64,000 nt of DNA from Xylophilus rhododendri (GCF_009906855.1 NZ_CP047650.1:2356001-2420000); one strand, 5' to 3'. Counted from the stretch's first letter, positions 16,606 through 25,282 are shown. Made by a program: numbers and translations. The notes: generated by a model from the sequence alone, not told the origin.

Positions 16606-17370
16606 TCATTCCGGATACCAGAGCGAGCGCACCATCACCCGGTCCCCCGCCTTGATCAGCGTGCTGCCGAAGGCCCGCGACAGCGCGCCGGCCGCCTTCA
16701 CCAGGCCGGCCGAGTGGCGCTCCAGTTCCGCCACCGCCTTCTCGTTTGCGGGTGCCGCCACGCTCACCGCGCCCAGCAGGCTGCGCGAGCCCACGAACAC
16801 CGGCGCGGCGATGCTGGCAGAGCCGGCATCGGCCTCGCCCACGGTCAGGTGCCAGCCACGCTCGCGGATGGCGGCCAGGGCGTGGCCGCGTCCGCCCGAG
16901 AAGGCCAGGATCACCTGGCCGGCCGCGCCTTTTTCCAGCGGCAGCGGCTCGCCCACCCGGGTGGGGCTGACGAAGCCGTCCTTGCCGCGCACCCGCAGCA
17001 GGCGCACCCGCTGCTTGTCTTCCAGGGCGAAGAAGGAGGTGCTGTGGCCGGTGTCGTCGGCCAGCTGCTGCAGGGCGGGTTCGATCAGGTTGCGCAGGTC
17101 GAAGGCCCGCTGGTATTGCGCGCCCAGCCGGGCCGCCGCCGGGCCCAGGCGCCAGGCGCCGCCTTCCAGCGCCACCAGGTAACCGGACTGCGCCAGCGTG
17201 CGCGCCAGCCGCAGCACGGTGGGCTTGGGCACCGCGGTGCGCCGCGCCAGTTCGGCCAGCGACAGGTGCGAGTCGGTCATGCCGAAGGCGCCCAGGATGC
17301 CCAGGGAGCGGGTGACGGCGTTGACGTTGTCCGCGCTGGCGGCCGGCGCGCTGGAATCGGTGGGGATCAT
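16606..17370 (-). CDS. IclR family transcriptional regulator
   Basis: 254 residues from ATG 17370; an in-frame ATG at 17409 would add 13 residues running into the operator region and is less likely. The N-terminal winged helix (NAVTRSLGILGAFG, then LAELARRTAVPKPTVLRL) is followed by an IclR effector domain (GQVILAFSGGRG, the ASIAAPVF block, SLLGAVSVAAP). It is transcribed away from the Bug-receptor gene at 17472. A 19-base near-palindrome in the shared intergenic region is its probable operator, so it likely regulates that receptor and itself. Confidence 0.88.
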   Translation of the reverse strand: MIPTDSSAPAASADNVNAVTRSLGILGAFGMTDSHLSLAELARRTAVPKPTVLRLARTLAQSGYLVALEGGAWRLGPAAARLGAQYQRAFDLRNLIEPALQQLADDTGHSTSFFALEDKQRVRLLRVRGKDGFVSPTRVGEPLPLEKGAAGQVILAFSGGRGHALAAIRERGWHLTVGEADAGSASIAAPVFVGSRSLLGAVSVAAPANEKAVAELERHSAGLVKAAGALSRAFGSTLIKAGDRVMVRSLWYPE

Positions 17371-17383
17371 CGAGCAGGACCAG

Positions 17384-17402
17384 GGTTTTCCCAGGGGAAA
17401 CC
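17384..17402. promoter_or_regulatory. 19-base near-palindrome between IclR and Bug genes
   Basis: GGTTTTCCCAGGGGAAACC pairs at eight of nine positions around a central A. It lies in the 101-base divergent region between the IclR start (17370) and the receptor start (17472), a typical place for an IclR-family operator serving both directions. Confidence 0.5.
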
Positions 17403-17471
17403 GTTCCACCAGGCAAAACGCAATTGTGCCGTCTCGGTCCGCTTCCTAAGCTCAGGGAAAAGGAGATTGAC

Positions 17472-18452
17472 ATGTACACCACCCTCACCCGCGTGCGCCG
17501 CAACCTGGCGCCCGTGCTGCTCGCCCTGCTCGCCACATCCGTCTCGGCCCAGGGCGCCTATCCCAACAAGATGATCCGACTGGTGGTGCCGTTTGCCGCC
17601 GGCGGCGCGGTCGATACCGTGGGCCGCAGCGTCGGCGAGAAGCTGGGCACGCAGATGGGCCAGCCGGTCATCATCGACAACAAGCCCGGCGCCAACGCCA
17701 ACATCGGCACCGAGAACGTGGTGCGTTCGCCGGCCGACGGCTACACCTTGCTGGTGGCGGCCAACGGCGTGGTGACCAACAACACGCTCTATCCCAAGCT
17801 GGGCTTCAACGGGCTGAAGGATTTCGCGCCCATCTCGAAGCTGGGCTATGCGCCGCTGGTGCTGGTGACGGCCGCGTCCGAGCCCTACAACACGGTCCAG
17901 GAGCTGATAGCAGCAGCGCATGCCAAGCCGGGCTCCATGACCTACGGCTCGGCCGGCAACGGCAGCTCCGGCCACCTGGCGGGCGCGCTGCTGGAATCGG
18001 TGGGCAAGTTCGACGCGGTGCACGTGGCCTACAAGGGCGGCTCGCCGGCGCTGATCGACCTGATCGCCGGCCGCCTGTCCTTCATGCTGCTCAATCCGCT
18101 GGAGGTGCTGCCGCATCTCCAGTCGGGCAAGCTCAAGGCCCTGGCCGTCAGCGGTGACCAGCGCGCGCCCATGTTGCCCAAGGTGCCGACCATGGCCGAG
18201 GCCGGCCTGCCCAACTTCGAAGCCACGGTGTGGTGGACCCTGCTGGCCCCGGCCGGCACGCCGGCCGACGTGGTGGCCCGCCTCAACACCGAGACCCGCA
18301 AGGCCCTGGCCGACCCGGCCGTGCGCGATCGCCTGAACGGCCTGGGCGCGGTCATCACGCCGTCGAGCCCGGCGCAGGCGGCGGATTTCCTCAAGAGCGA
18401 GTCGGCCAAGTGGGAGCGTGTGATCCGCGCGGCCAACATCCAGCCGGACTGA
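17472..18452 (+). CDS. Bug/TctC family periplasmic receptor
   Basis: 326 residues from ATG 17472, chosen because AAGGAG lies just upstream and the export signal (ending SAQG) then begins correctly; the frame opens earlier at 17424. The mature protein starts YPNKMIRLVVPFAAGGAVD and carries the VIIDNKPGANAN and ADGYTLLVAANG blocks of the Bug family. Divergent from the IclR gene, which probably controls it. No TctA/TctB partner is present. Confidence 0.93.
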   Translation: MYTTLTRVRRNLAPVLLALLATSVSAQGAYPNKMIRLVVPFAAGGAVDTVGRSVGEKLGTQMGQPVIIDNKPGANANIGTENVVRSPADGYTLLVAANGVVTNNTLYPKLGFNGLKDFAPISKLGYAPLVLVTAASEPYNTVQELIAAAHAKPGSMTYGSAGNGSSGHLAGALLESVGKFDAVHVAYKGGSPALIDLIAGRLSFMLLNPLEVLPHLQSGKLKALAVSGDQRAPMLPKVPTMAEAGLPNFEATVWWTLLAPAGTPADVVARLNTETRKALADPAVRDRLNGLGAVITPSSPAQAADFLKSESAKWERVIRAANIQPD

Positions 18453-18460
18453 TCCGGCGC

Positions 18461-19177
18461 TCAGGACCCGACCGGCGCAGGCGACATGCCTTCCTCCTGC
18501 TTGGCCTCTGCTGCCTGCGCGCCGCAAAGGTATCGGATGAATGCACACGCCTCGTCGGAACGCGGCGAGGGCACGCACGCGGCCGCCGTGAAGGCGGTGA
18601 CGATGCGGGCCTCGGGCGGCAGCTCCGCCAGCAAGGCGATGCCGGGCGAATGGACCATCTCGCTGAGCTGCTGAAAGCCGATGTCCACCTCGCCCCGGGC
18701 CACCATGGCCGCCACCGGCTGGCCGGGCGGCGCCTGCACCAGGCGGGGCTGCAAGGCCTCCAGCACACCCCATTGCCGCAAGCGCTCCAGCAGCGCCTTG
18801 CCGCTCGGACCGGTGGAGTAGCCGATGGCGCCCGCCTCTCCCAGCAGCCGCAGCAGCTGCGCCAGCGTATCGGTGCGCGGCGCGGGCCGACCCTCGGCGA
18901 CGGCCGCGGCCAGGCCGGACAGCGCCACGACGGCCTCGCTGCCCGCCGCCAGATGGCCGGAGGCCACCAGGCCCGCCACCGCATCCGACGCCAGCACCGC
19001 CACATCGAAGGCCTCGCCCGCGGCCAGGCGCCGCGCGGCATCCACGCCGCCCACCGATTCGAGCGCTACCTCGATGCCCGTGGCCTGCCGGTACTGCCGC
19101 GCCAGCCGCGTCAGCAGCTGCCGGGTGGCCATGGACGAAATGCAGCGCAGCGGGGGCAGGGAGTCGGAAGGATTCAT
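18461..19177 (-). CDS. ModA-like type-2 substrate-binding protein without signal peptide
   Basis: 238 residues from ATG 19177. The fold is that of molybdate-type extracellular binding proteins: ATRQLLTRLARQYRQ after strand 1, FDVAVLASDAVAGLVASG for the next lobe, IGYSTGPSGKALLERL, and GEVDIGFQQLSEM near the C-terminus. No hydrophobic export signal precedes the first strand (start MNPSDSLPPLRC), which is odd for this family; the longer frame to 19306 does not supply one either. No ModB/ModC genes are nearby. It is divergent from the gallate-pathway operon at 19297. Similar orphan ModA-like genes accompany aromatic or Bug clusters, but the function is unknown. Confidence 0.75.
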   Translation of the reverse strand: MNPSDSLPPLRCISSMATRQLLTRLARQYRQATGIEVALESVGGVDAARRLAAGEAFDVAVLASDAVAGLVASGHLAAGSEAVVALSGLAAAVAEGRPAPRTDTLAQLLRLLGEAGAIGYSTGPSGKALLERLRQWGVLEALQPRLVQAPPGQPVAAMVARGEVDIGFQQLSEMVHSPGIALLAELPPEARIVTAFTAAACVPSPRSDEACAFIRYLCGAQAAEAKQEEGMSPAPVGS

Positions 19178-19215
19178 GCCGCGGTTGTACCGCCAGCGCC
19201 CGGCAAAACCGCCCG

Positions 19216-19234
19216 CGTTCCATGCAGCGGAACG
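19216..19234. promoter_or_regulatory. Palindrome CGTTCC-N7-GGAACG upstream of the gallate operon promoter
   Basis: CGTTCCATGCAGCGGAACG is a perfect 6-base inverted repeat with a 7-base spacer and includes a T-N11-A core as in LysR boxes. It ends 3 bases before the -35 element of the promoter at 19238-19266, an activator position. A close copy (CGTTCC-N7-GGAATT) occurs at 23234-23252 in front of a porin gene. Confidence 0.6.
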
Positions 19235-19237
19235 ATC

Positions 19238-19266
19238 TTGTGAGGGCCGCAGGCCCCGCCTATGCT
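19238..19266 (+). promoter_or_regulatory. Promoter of the Bug-ligJ-ligK operon
   Basis: TTGTGA (-35, 19238-19243), a 17-base spacer, and TATGCT (-10, 19261-19266), 30 bases before the ATG at 19297. Read by eye; spacing is ideal for sigma-70. Confidence 0.55.
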
Positions 19267-19296
19267 GACCCGCAAACGAACAGGAGACAGAGAACC

Positions 19297-20298
19297 ATGC
19301 ACCCATCCCGCATCCTTCATCGCCGCGACTTCTGCGGCGCCCTGCTGGGCGGCGCGCTCGCCGGCAGCGCCGTGCTGGCGCAGGCCCAGGCCTATCCGTC
19401 CAAGCCGATCCGCATCCTGGTGCCCTTCACGCCCGGCGGCTCCGCCGACCTGCTGGCCCGCTCCATCGGCACCGAGCTGGGCCACAGCCTGAGCCAGCCG
19501 GTGGTGGTGGAGAACGTGCCCGGCGCCGGCGGCACCATCGCCACCGACCGGGCCGCGCGTTCGGCGGCCGACGGCTACACGCTCTTCATGGGCCATACCG
19601 GCACGCTGGCGGTCAATCCCTCGCTCTATCCCAAGCTGAACCTGCGGCCCACGCATGATTTCGCGCCGGTGGCCTGGGTGGCGCGGGTGCCCAACGTGCT
19701 GGTGGTCCATCCCTCGGTGCCGGCGCGCAGCCTCCAGGAGCTGGTGGCCCTGCTCAAGTCCAAACCCGGCGCACTGTCCTATGGCTCGGGCGGCAATGGC
19801 AGCGCGGCGCACATCACCATGGAATACCTCAAGCTGCAGACCGGCACGTCGGCGCTGCACATCCCCTACCGCGGCACGGCGCCTTCCATCAACGACCTGC
19901 TGGCCGGCCAGGTGCAGATGCTGTTCACCGGCGCGCCCGCGCTGCTGCCCTTCATCAAGAGCGGCAAGATGCGTGCGCTGGCCGTGTCCAGCGACAAGCG
20001 CCTGGCCGCCCTGCCCGATGTGCCCACCGTGGCCCAGACCGGCGTGCCCGGCACCGCCGGTTTCGAGGCCGACCAGTGGTACGGCCTGGTGGCACCGGCC
20101 GGCACGCCGCCGGACATCGTGGCCAGGCTCAACCAGCAGATCAATGCATCGCTGAGTTCGCAGGAGGTCGCCAAACGCATGGCCTCCGAAGGCGCCGAGC
20201 CCACACCCACCACGCCGCAGGCCTTTGCCCAGCTGATCGACAAGGAGGTCCTGCGCTGGACCGATGTCGTGAAGAAGGCCAAGGTCACCGTCGACTGA
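19297..20298 (+). CDS. Bug/TctC family periplasmic receptor (gallate cluster)
   Basis: 333 residues from ATG 19297, preceded by AGGAGACAG. The N-terminus has HRRDFCGALLGGAL and a cleavage site near AQA, suggesting Tat-type export. Bug hallmarks follow: YPSKPIRILVPFTPGGSAD, VVVENVPGAGG and ADGYTLFMG. First gene of an operon with the LigJ-type hydratase and LigK-type aldolase (33 bases to the next start), so its ligand may be gallate or a related tricarboxylate intermediate; this is inference from neighbourhood. No permease genes adjoin. Confidence 0.93.
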   Translation: MHPSRILHRRDFCGALLGGALAGSAVLAQAQAYPSKPIRILVPFTPGGSADLLARSIGTELGHSLSQPVVVENVPGAGGTIATDRAARSAADGYTLFMGHTGTLAVNPSLYPKLNLRPTHDFAPVAWVARVPNVLVVHPSVPARSLQELVALLKSKPGALSYGSGGNGSAAHITMEYLKLQTGTSALHIPYRGTAPSINDLLAGQVQMLFTGAPALLPFIKSGKMRALAVSSDKRLAALPDVPTVAQTGVPGTAGFEADQWYGLVAPAGTPPDIVARLNQQINASLSSQEVAKRMASEGAEPTPTTPQAFAQLIDKEVLRWTDVVKKAKVTVD

Positions 20299-20330
20299 CA
20301 ATCCGCCAAATCCCCCAACGGACACAGACC

Positions 20331-21359
20331 ATGATCATCGATTGCCACGGCCACTACACCACCGCGCCCAAGGCCCTGGAAGCCTGGCGCAACCGCCAGG
20401 TGCAGAGCTTCCAGGACGGCACGACCGCGCCGCCCGTCTCCGAGCTGCGGATCAGCGACGACGAACTGCGCGAATCCATAGCCTCCAACCAGCTGCGCCT
20501 GATGGACGAGCGCGGCATCGACCTCACCATCTTCAGCCCGCGCGCCAGCTTCATGGCCCACCACATCGGCGACTTCCAGGTCTCCTCGACCTGGGCCGCC
20601 ATCTGCAACGACCTCTGCTCGCGCGTGGCCGGCCTGTTCCCGGACCGCTTCGCCGCCGCCGCCATGCTGCCGCAGTCGCCCGGCGTGGACCCGGCCACCT
20701 GCATTCCCGAGCTGGAACGCGCGGTGAAGGAACTGGGCTGCGTGGGCATCAACCTCAACCCCGACCCCTCCGGCGGCCACTGGACCAGCCCGCCGCTGTA
20801 CGACCGGCACTGGTATCCGATCTACGAAAAGATGGTGGAGTTCGACATCCCCGCCATGGTCCATGTCAGCACCAGCTGCAACGCCTGTTTCCACACCACC
20901 GGCGCGCACTACCTCAATGCCGACACCACGGCGGTGATGCAGCTGATCCAGGGCGATCTGTTCAAGGACTTCCCCAGCCTGCGTTTCATCGTGCCGCACG
21001 GCGGCGGCGCGGCGCCCTACCACTGGGGACGTTTCCGCGGCCTGGCGCAGGAGATGAAGAAGCCCTTGCTCGACGAGCACCTGCTGCACAACGTCTTCTT
21101 CGACACCTGCGTCTACCACCAGCCCGGCATCGACCTGCTGACGAACGTGATCCCGGTGAAGAACGTGCTCTTCGCCTCGGAAATGATCGGCGCGGTGCGC
21201 GGCATCGATCCGCAGACCGGGCACTACTTCGACGACACCCGGCGCTACATCGAGGCCTCCTCGCTCGATGCCGCAGCACGCCAGCAGGTCTACGAAGGCA
21301 ATGCCCGCCGCGTCTTCCCCCGCCTCGACCGCCAACTGAAGAAAGCCAGCCATGCATGA
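20331..21359 (+). CDS. ligJ: 4-oxalomesaconate hydratase (LigJ family amidohydrolase)
   Basis: 342 residues starting [16 protein letters not shown], the LigJ-type opening with metal-binding His6 and His8. VHVSTSC and the [15 protein letters not shown] block supply further active-site residues of the amidohydrolase barrel, and FASEMIGA is near the C-terminus. LigJ adds water to 4-oxalomesaconate to give 4-carboxy-4-hydroxy-2-oxoadipate in the protocatechuate 4,5-cleavage and gallate pathways. The earlier open frame from 20076 overlaps the receptor gene and is not used. Stop overlaps the aldolase start by 8 bases, and the gallate dioxygenase lies 5 kb away in the same cluster. Confidence 0.92.
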   Translation: MIIDCHGHYTTAPKALEAWRNRQVQSFQDGTTAPPVSELRISDDELRESIASNQLRLMDERGIDLTIFSPRASFMAHHIGDFQVSSTWAAICNDLCSRVAGLFPDRFAAAAMLPQSPGVDPATCIPELERAVKELGCVGINLNPDPSGGHWTSPPLYDRHWYPIYEKMVEFDIPAMVHVSTSCNACFHTTGAHYLNADTTAVMQLIQGDLFKDFPSLRFIVPHGGGAAPYHWGRFRGLAQEMKKPLLDEHLLHNVFFDTCVYHQPGIDLLTNVIPVKNVLFASEMIGAVRGIDPQTGHYFDDTRRYIEASSLDAAARQQVYEGNARRVFPRLDRQLKKASHA

Positions 21360-22035
21360 ACTCGGAGTCGTCTATCGCAACATCGAGCGGGCCGATGCCG
21401 CCACCGTGAACCGCCTGGCCCCGCTGGGCTCGGCCACGGTGCACGAGGCCATGGGCCGCGTCGGCCTGCTGGCCAGCTACATGCGCCCCATCTACCCGGG
21501 CCAGCAGGTCGCCGGCACGGCGGTCACGGTGCTGCTGCATCCGGGCGACAACTGGATGCTGCATGTGGTGGCCGAGCAGATCCAGCCCGGCGACATCGTG
21601 GTGGCCGCGCTCAGCGCGCCCAGCACCGACGGTTTCTTCGGCGACCTGCTGGCCACCAGCTTCAAGGCGCGCGGCGCCCGCGCCCTGGTGATCGACGCCG
21701 GCGTGCGTGACGTGCGGGTGCTGCAGGAGATGGGTTTTCCCGTCTGGAGCAAGGCCATCAGCAGCAAGGGCTGCGTGAAGTCCACCCTGGGCTCGGTCAA
21801 CATCCCGGTGGTGTGCGCCGGCATGCTGGTGCAGCCGGGCGATGCCATCGTGGCCGATGACGACGGCGTGGTCTGCGTGCCGCGTCAACTGGCCCCGGTC
21901 GCGCTGGAGAAGGCCGAGAAACGCGAATCGCTGGAAGCGGAAAAACGCGACCGGCTGGCCAGCGGCGTTTTAGGCCTCGACATGTACGAGATGCGCCCGG
22001 CCTTGCAGAAGGCCGGCTTGCACTACATCGACTGA
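21352..22035 (+). CDS. ligK: 4-carboxy-4-hydroxy-2-oxoadipate aldolase (LigK/GalC, RraA fold)
   Basis: 227 residues, the usual size. It cleaves 4-carboxy-4-hydroxy-2-oxoadipate to pyruvate and oxaloacetate, the last step of gallate and protocatechuate 4,5-cleavage. The RraA-like core contains the nucleotide/pyruvate loop [14 protein letters not shown] and DAGVRD (115-120), whose Arg and Asp bind pyruvate and the metal. [12 protein letters not shown] and DDDGVVCVP are family-typical. It overlaps the hydratase by 8 bases, so the two are translationally coupled. Confidence 0.93.
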   Translation: MHELGVVYRNIERADAATVNRLAPLGSATVHEAMGRVGLLASYMRPIYPGQQVAGTAVTVLLHPGDNWMLHVVAEQIQPGDIVVAALSAPSTDGFFGDLLATSFKARGARALVIDAGVRDVRVLQEMGFPVWSKAISSKGCVKSTLGSVNIPVVCAGMLVQPGDAIVADDDGVVCVPRQLAPVALEKAEKRESLEAEKRDRLASGVLGLDMYEMRPALQKAGLHYID

Positions 22036-22043
22036 GCCGGCGC

Positions 22044-23102
22044 TCAGAAGGTGTGCATCACACCGAGCGTGGCGCCGGTGCCGCTGGCCTTGTTGCCGCT
22101 GCCCTGGTAGCCGTTCTTCCAGTCGGTGTAGTCGGCCTGCGCATACAGCTTGCTGCGGCGCGAGAGCTTGTATTCGGCGAACAGGATGACACGCGAATAG
22201 CCGTCGTCGGCCGCGCCGGTGCGGCTGCGGTCGAGCTTGTAATAGGCCGCGGTCAGGTCCACCGCCGGGGTCGCCGCCCAGGTGGCGCCGGCCGAGGCCA
22301 CCTTCTGCACCGTGCTGGCGGTGCCGGTGGTCTGGCCCTTGTTGCGGCCGTAGTTGGCGGCCAGCTTCACGCTCTTGAACTGGTAGGCGGCGCCCAGGGT
22401 GCCGGCGTCCAGGTCCAGGTAGTTGGCCGACTTGAACTTCTGCCAGGCGCCCGAGACCACGAACTGCTCGATCTGGTATTGCCCGCCCAGGCCGGTGGAC
22501 GACTTGGCTGAGGCCGCATTGCTGGTCTCGCCGAAGCTGTACATGGCCTTGGCGGTGAAGCCGCCGAAACGGCCGGCGTACTTCAGCGAGTTGTCCAGCC
22601 GGTAGGAGCCGGTGGTGGCGCCACTGGTGCCGTACTCCACGCCCAGGCCGTGGGTGCTGACGGCGGTGGTGACGATGTTGGGGTTGAAGCTGGCGAAACG
22701 CATGCCCACCGCATCGACCGGCGAGATCGCATCGGCCAGCAGATTGGTCTGGCGGCCGGCCAGCAGCGTGCCCCAGCCGCCGCCCAGGCCGAGCACCGAT
22801 GCGCGGTCGAAGAACTTGGCGGTGTTGACCGTGGTGCCGGCATCCACGTTCAGGCCGGTCTCCAGGTTGAACAGCGCCCTCAGCCCGCCGCCCAGGTCCT
22901 CGCTGCCGCGATAGCCCAGGCGGCTGGTGTTGTTCACGCCGCTGGTCACGGCATTGGTGTTGCCGGGGTCGGGCGCATGGCCGGCACTCAGGCCGGAGCT
23001 GTGGCGCACGCCCAGGTCGGCGATGCCGTAGATGGTGGCGCTGCTCTGCGCGCACACGGCGATGGGGCACAGCAGCGCTGTGGCGATCAGTCGTTTGGTC
23101 AT
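22044..23102 (-). CDS. Gram-negative porin (Burkholderiales OmpC/Omp32 type)
   Basis: 352 residues. A signal peptide ends near CAQ, the mature protein starts SSATIYGIADLGV, and NTSRLGYRGSEDLGGGLRALF with DRASVLGLGGGWGTLLAGRQ encodes the first strands and constriction region. The chain ends with TF, giving the C-terminal aromatic needed for outer-membrane assembly. It forms a 16-strand trimeric channel. It converges on the LigK-type gene (8-base gap) and has its own promoter region upstream, holding a copy of the gallate-operon palindrome, so it likely serves as the entry pore for the same substrates. Confidence 0.93.
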   Translation of the reverse strand: MTKRLIATALLCPIAVCAQSSATIYGIADLGVRHSSGLSAGHAPDPGNTNAVTSGVNNTSRLGYRGSEDLGGGLRALFNLETGLNVDAGTTVNTAKFFDRASVLGLGGGWGTLLAGRQTNLLADAISPVDAVGMRFASFNPNIVTTAVSTHGLGVEYGTSGATTGSYRLDNSLKYAGRFGGFTAKAMYSFGETSNAASAKSSTGLGGQYQIEQFVVSGAWQKFKSANYLDLDAGTLGAAYQFKSVKLAANYGRNKGQTTGTASTVQKVASAGATWAATPAVDLTAAYYKLDRSRTGAADDGYSRVILFAEYKLSRRSKLYAQADYTDWKNGYQGSGNKASGTGATLGVMHTF

Positions 23103-23233
23103 GGTCTGTCTCCTCGGTGATGGTCCGGCCCCTTGCGGGGGCCCCTCTTGCCGCTGGGGTGACGCCTGTGTTTTGTGGTTTTTGGCGTCGGCGGCGAGGC
23201 AGTATCGAAGAGGGCCGGGAGCGCCGGCAAGAC

Positions 23234-23252
23234 CGTTCCGGCTGGCGGAATT
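23234..23252. promoter_or_regulatory. Second copy of the CGTTCC-N7-GGAA motif, upstream of a porin
   Basis: CGTTCCGGCTGGCGGAATT matches the palindrome at 19216-19234 in both arms and spacer length, apart from the last two bases. It lies about 130 bases upstream of the porin start. A possible minus-strand promoter (TTGCCG, about 18 bases, GATACT) begins a few bases downstream of it in the transcription direction. Confidence 0.5.
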
Positions 23253-23286
23253 TCCAAGGGATAACCCCGCCGTCGGCGCGCGCCGC

Positions 23287-24120
23287 TCAGGGCGCCTTGG
23301 CCGCCGTGGCCGACTCCAGCCCGTTGCGCTTCAACACCGGCACGACCGCGGGCGATGCGAAATAACGGATCAGCGTCCGGGCCCCTTCCACGTCCCGCGC
23401 CGAGGTGGAGATGCCGGCCGAGAAGACCGTCATGCGCTGCAGCTCGGGTGGCAGCACGCCGACGAAATCGACGCCCGGGATGGGCAGCAGCTCGCTCACC
23501 TGCTGCAGCCCCAGCTCGGCATCGCCGCGCGCCACCACCGTGCCCACCCGCTCGCTGAGGATGCGTTTGCTCTTGGGCTTGACCTCGGCCTCGATGCCGA
23601 GCTTCTTCAGCATCTCGTTCTGGTAATAGGTGCCGCTGGCGCTGGCCGAATAGGCGATGGAGGGCGCCGCCAGCAGCGTGGCGCGCACCGCAGCCACGCT
23701 GCCGATGTCGGGCTTGGGTGCGCCCTTCCTCACCGCGAAGCCGATCAGCGAATGCACCAGGTCGACCTGGCTGCCGGGCACCACCTTGCCCTGGGCGACC
23801 AGTTCGTCGAGCGAACCGCGGGCGAGGATGACCACGTCCACCGGCTCGTTGCGGGCCAGGCGGGCGGGGATGGAATCCGACGCACCGCCCATCGAGGAGC
23901 CATAGACGATGTGCAGCCGGTCGCCGCTGCTGGCCTCGTAGCCCGGCTGCAGTTCGGCCGCGGTGGCGGCGAAGGCGCCGGAGGTCATCATGGTGACCTC
24001 GTGCGGCGTGCGCGGCGGCGGGGCCGCGCAACCGGCCAGGCCGGCCACGAACAGGCCCAGCAGCAGGCCCGCGCGGCGGGTGACGGGGGTGGAGGAATGG
24101 AGCAAGGGCCTTGTCTTCAT
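23287..24120 (-). CDS. ModA-like substrate-binding lipoprotein (orphan)
   Basis: 277 residues with a lipoprotein signal (hydrophobic run ending LAGC, residue about 31). The mature part has the ModA-type pattern: VTMMTSGAFAATAAEL, the VDVVILARGSLDELVAQGK lobe, IAYSASASGTYYQNEML and GDAELGLQQVSELL. It would sit in the periplasm tethered to the inner membrane. No ModB/ModC genes are in the window, so the classical molybdate uptake role is doubtful. It lies between two porins in the gallate cluster, and a paralogue without signal peptide is at 18461. No clear ribosome-binding site precedes the ATG, and a hairpin ends 4 bases upstream. Confidence 0.78.
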   Translation of the reverse strand: MKTRPLLHSSTPVTRRAGLLLGLFVAGLAGCAAPPPRTPHEVTMMTSGAFAATAAELQPGYEASSGDRLHIVYGSSMGGASDSIPARLARNEPVDVVILARGSLDELVAQGKVVPGSQVDLVHSLIGFAVRKGAPKPDIGSVAAVRATLLAAPSIAYSASASGTYYQNEMLKKLGIEAEVKPKSKRILSERVGTVVARGDAELGLQQVSELLPIPGVDFVGVLPPELQRMTVFSAGISTSARDVEGARTLIRYFASPAVVPVLKRNGLESATAAKAP

Positions 24121-24123
24121 GTT

Positions 24124-24169
24124 GCATCCGGCGCCGGGCGGCCGGGGCTGTTGTGGGAAAGCCGGATGC
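24124..24169 (-). terminator. Hairpin between porin and ModA-like genes
   Basis: GCATCCGGC and GCCGGATGC (24124-24132 and 24161-24169) are perfect 9-base complements with a GC-rich 28-base loop. It begins 8 bases after the porin stop and ends just before the ModA-like start. No U-run follows, so it may shape mRNA stability or translation instead of ending transcription. Confidence 0.35.
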
Positions 24170-24176
24170 TAAGTCC

Positions 24177-25232
24177 TCAGAAGTTGTGCCGGATGCCCAG
24201 GGCCAGCCCGTTGCCGCGCGCCGTGGCGCTGACCTTGTCGGTCAGCAGCACGGCATACAGGTCGGTGCGTTTGGACAGCGCGTAGTCGTAGCCCAGCGAC
24301 ACGGTCTGGCGCTTCACGTCGGCCAGCGCGGTCTGCTCCTTGTTGGTGTGGGCATAGCTGGCCAGGGCCTTGCCCGCGCCGATGGGCACCGACACACCGA
24401 CCTGGGCGGTGCCCAGCGTGATGTCCACCCCCGGCGCTTCGAGCTTGCTGCGCTGGTACTGGGCGAAGAGCTTGGCCACCTGGAAGTCGTAGGCGGCAGC
24501 GAGCTGCGCCGCACGGTCGGTGTTGACGTTGATGACGGCCGGCGGCTTGGAGTAGCTCAGCGCCATGCCCGAGAGGCTTTCCACCGACAGGGCCAGCGAC
24601 AGGCCGCTGCTCAGGTAGCTGGCGCTGCCGCCGAAGCGCCGGCCCGAGGTGGTGCCTTCGGACATGGCGTATTGCAGCGCGCCTTCCCAGCCGTTCCAGC
24701 TCGGCGTGTTGTAGGCGATGCTGTTGCTCCAGGCCGAGTCGGTCACGCCGTGGCTGGTCATCAGCGGCTGGGCGGCGCTGGGCAGGTAGGTGGCCATGAA
24801 GACGGGGCCCAGCGAGGAATCCGCGAAGGGGTTGAAGCGGATGGTGGTGATGAAGTTGGGCGTGGAGATGCGGCCCAGGCGCAGCGTGCCGGCCTGGTTC
24901 TCCAGGCCCACCCAGGAGTAGCGCGCCCAGTAGGCATCGGTGGCGGAGCGGCCGTATTCGCCGGTGTCCACGCGGATGTAGCTGCTCATGTCGAAACGGG
25001 CCTTCAGGCCGCCGCCCAGGTCCTCGGTGCCGCGTATGCCCCAGCGCGAGGCGTTCATCAGGCCGCTGCTCAGCGTCTGGGTGCGCGACTCGCCGCTGAG
25101 CTGCTTGGAATAGAAGCCCAGGTCCAGGCTGCCGTAGATGTCGACGCTGCTCTGCGCCCAGCCGCTGCCGCTCAGTGCGCCGGTGGCGACCAGGGCTGCG
25201 CCGGCCCGCAGGGCCTTGCTCGTGACTTTCAT
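24177..25232 (-). CDS. Gram-negative porin (Burkholderiales type)
   Basis: 351 residues: signal peptide ending GWAQ, mature start SSVDIYGSLDLGFY, then NASRWGIRGTEDLGGGLKARF and SWVGLENQAGTLRLGRI typical of the family, and terminal NF. Second of three porins in the window and clearly diverged from the one at 22044. It follows the Bug receptor and gallate dioxygenase genes in the same direction (50 bases after the former's start side), so it may be part of the dioxygenase transcription unit. Confidence 0.93.
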   Translation of the reverse strand: MKVTSKALRAGAALVATGALSGSGWAQSSVDIYGSLDLGFYSKQLSGESRTQTLSSGLMNASRWGIRGTEDLGGGLKARFDMSSYIRVDTGEYGRSATDAYWARYSWVGLENQAGTLRLGRISTPNFITTIRFNPFADSSLGPVFMATYLPSAAQPLMTSHGVTDSAWSNSIAYNTPSWNGWEGALQYAMSEGTTSGRRFGGSASYLSSGLSLALSVESLSGMALSYSKPPAVINVNTDRAAQLAAAYDFQVAKLFAQYQRSKLEAPGVDITLGTAQVGVSVPIGAGKALASYAHTNKEQTALADVKRQTVSLGYDYALSKRTDLYAVLLTDKVSATARGNGLALGIRHNF

Positions 25233-25282
25233 GTTGTCTCCTCGGGGTGGTGAATCTTTTTTTCTGCTGGGCGGCCGGCGCT

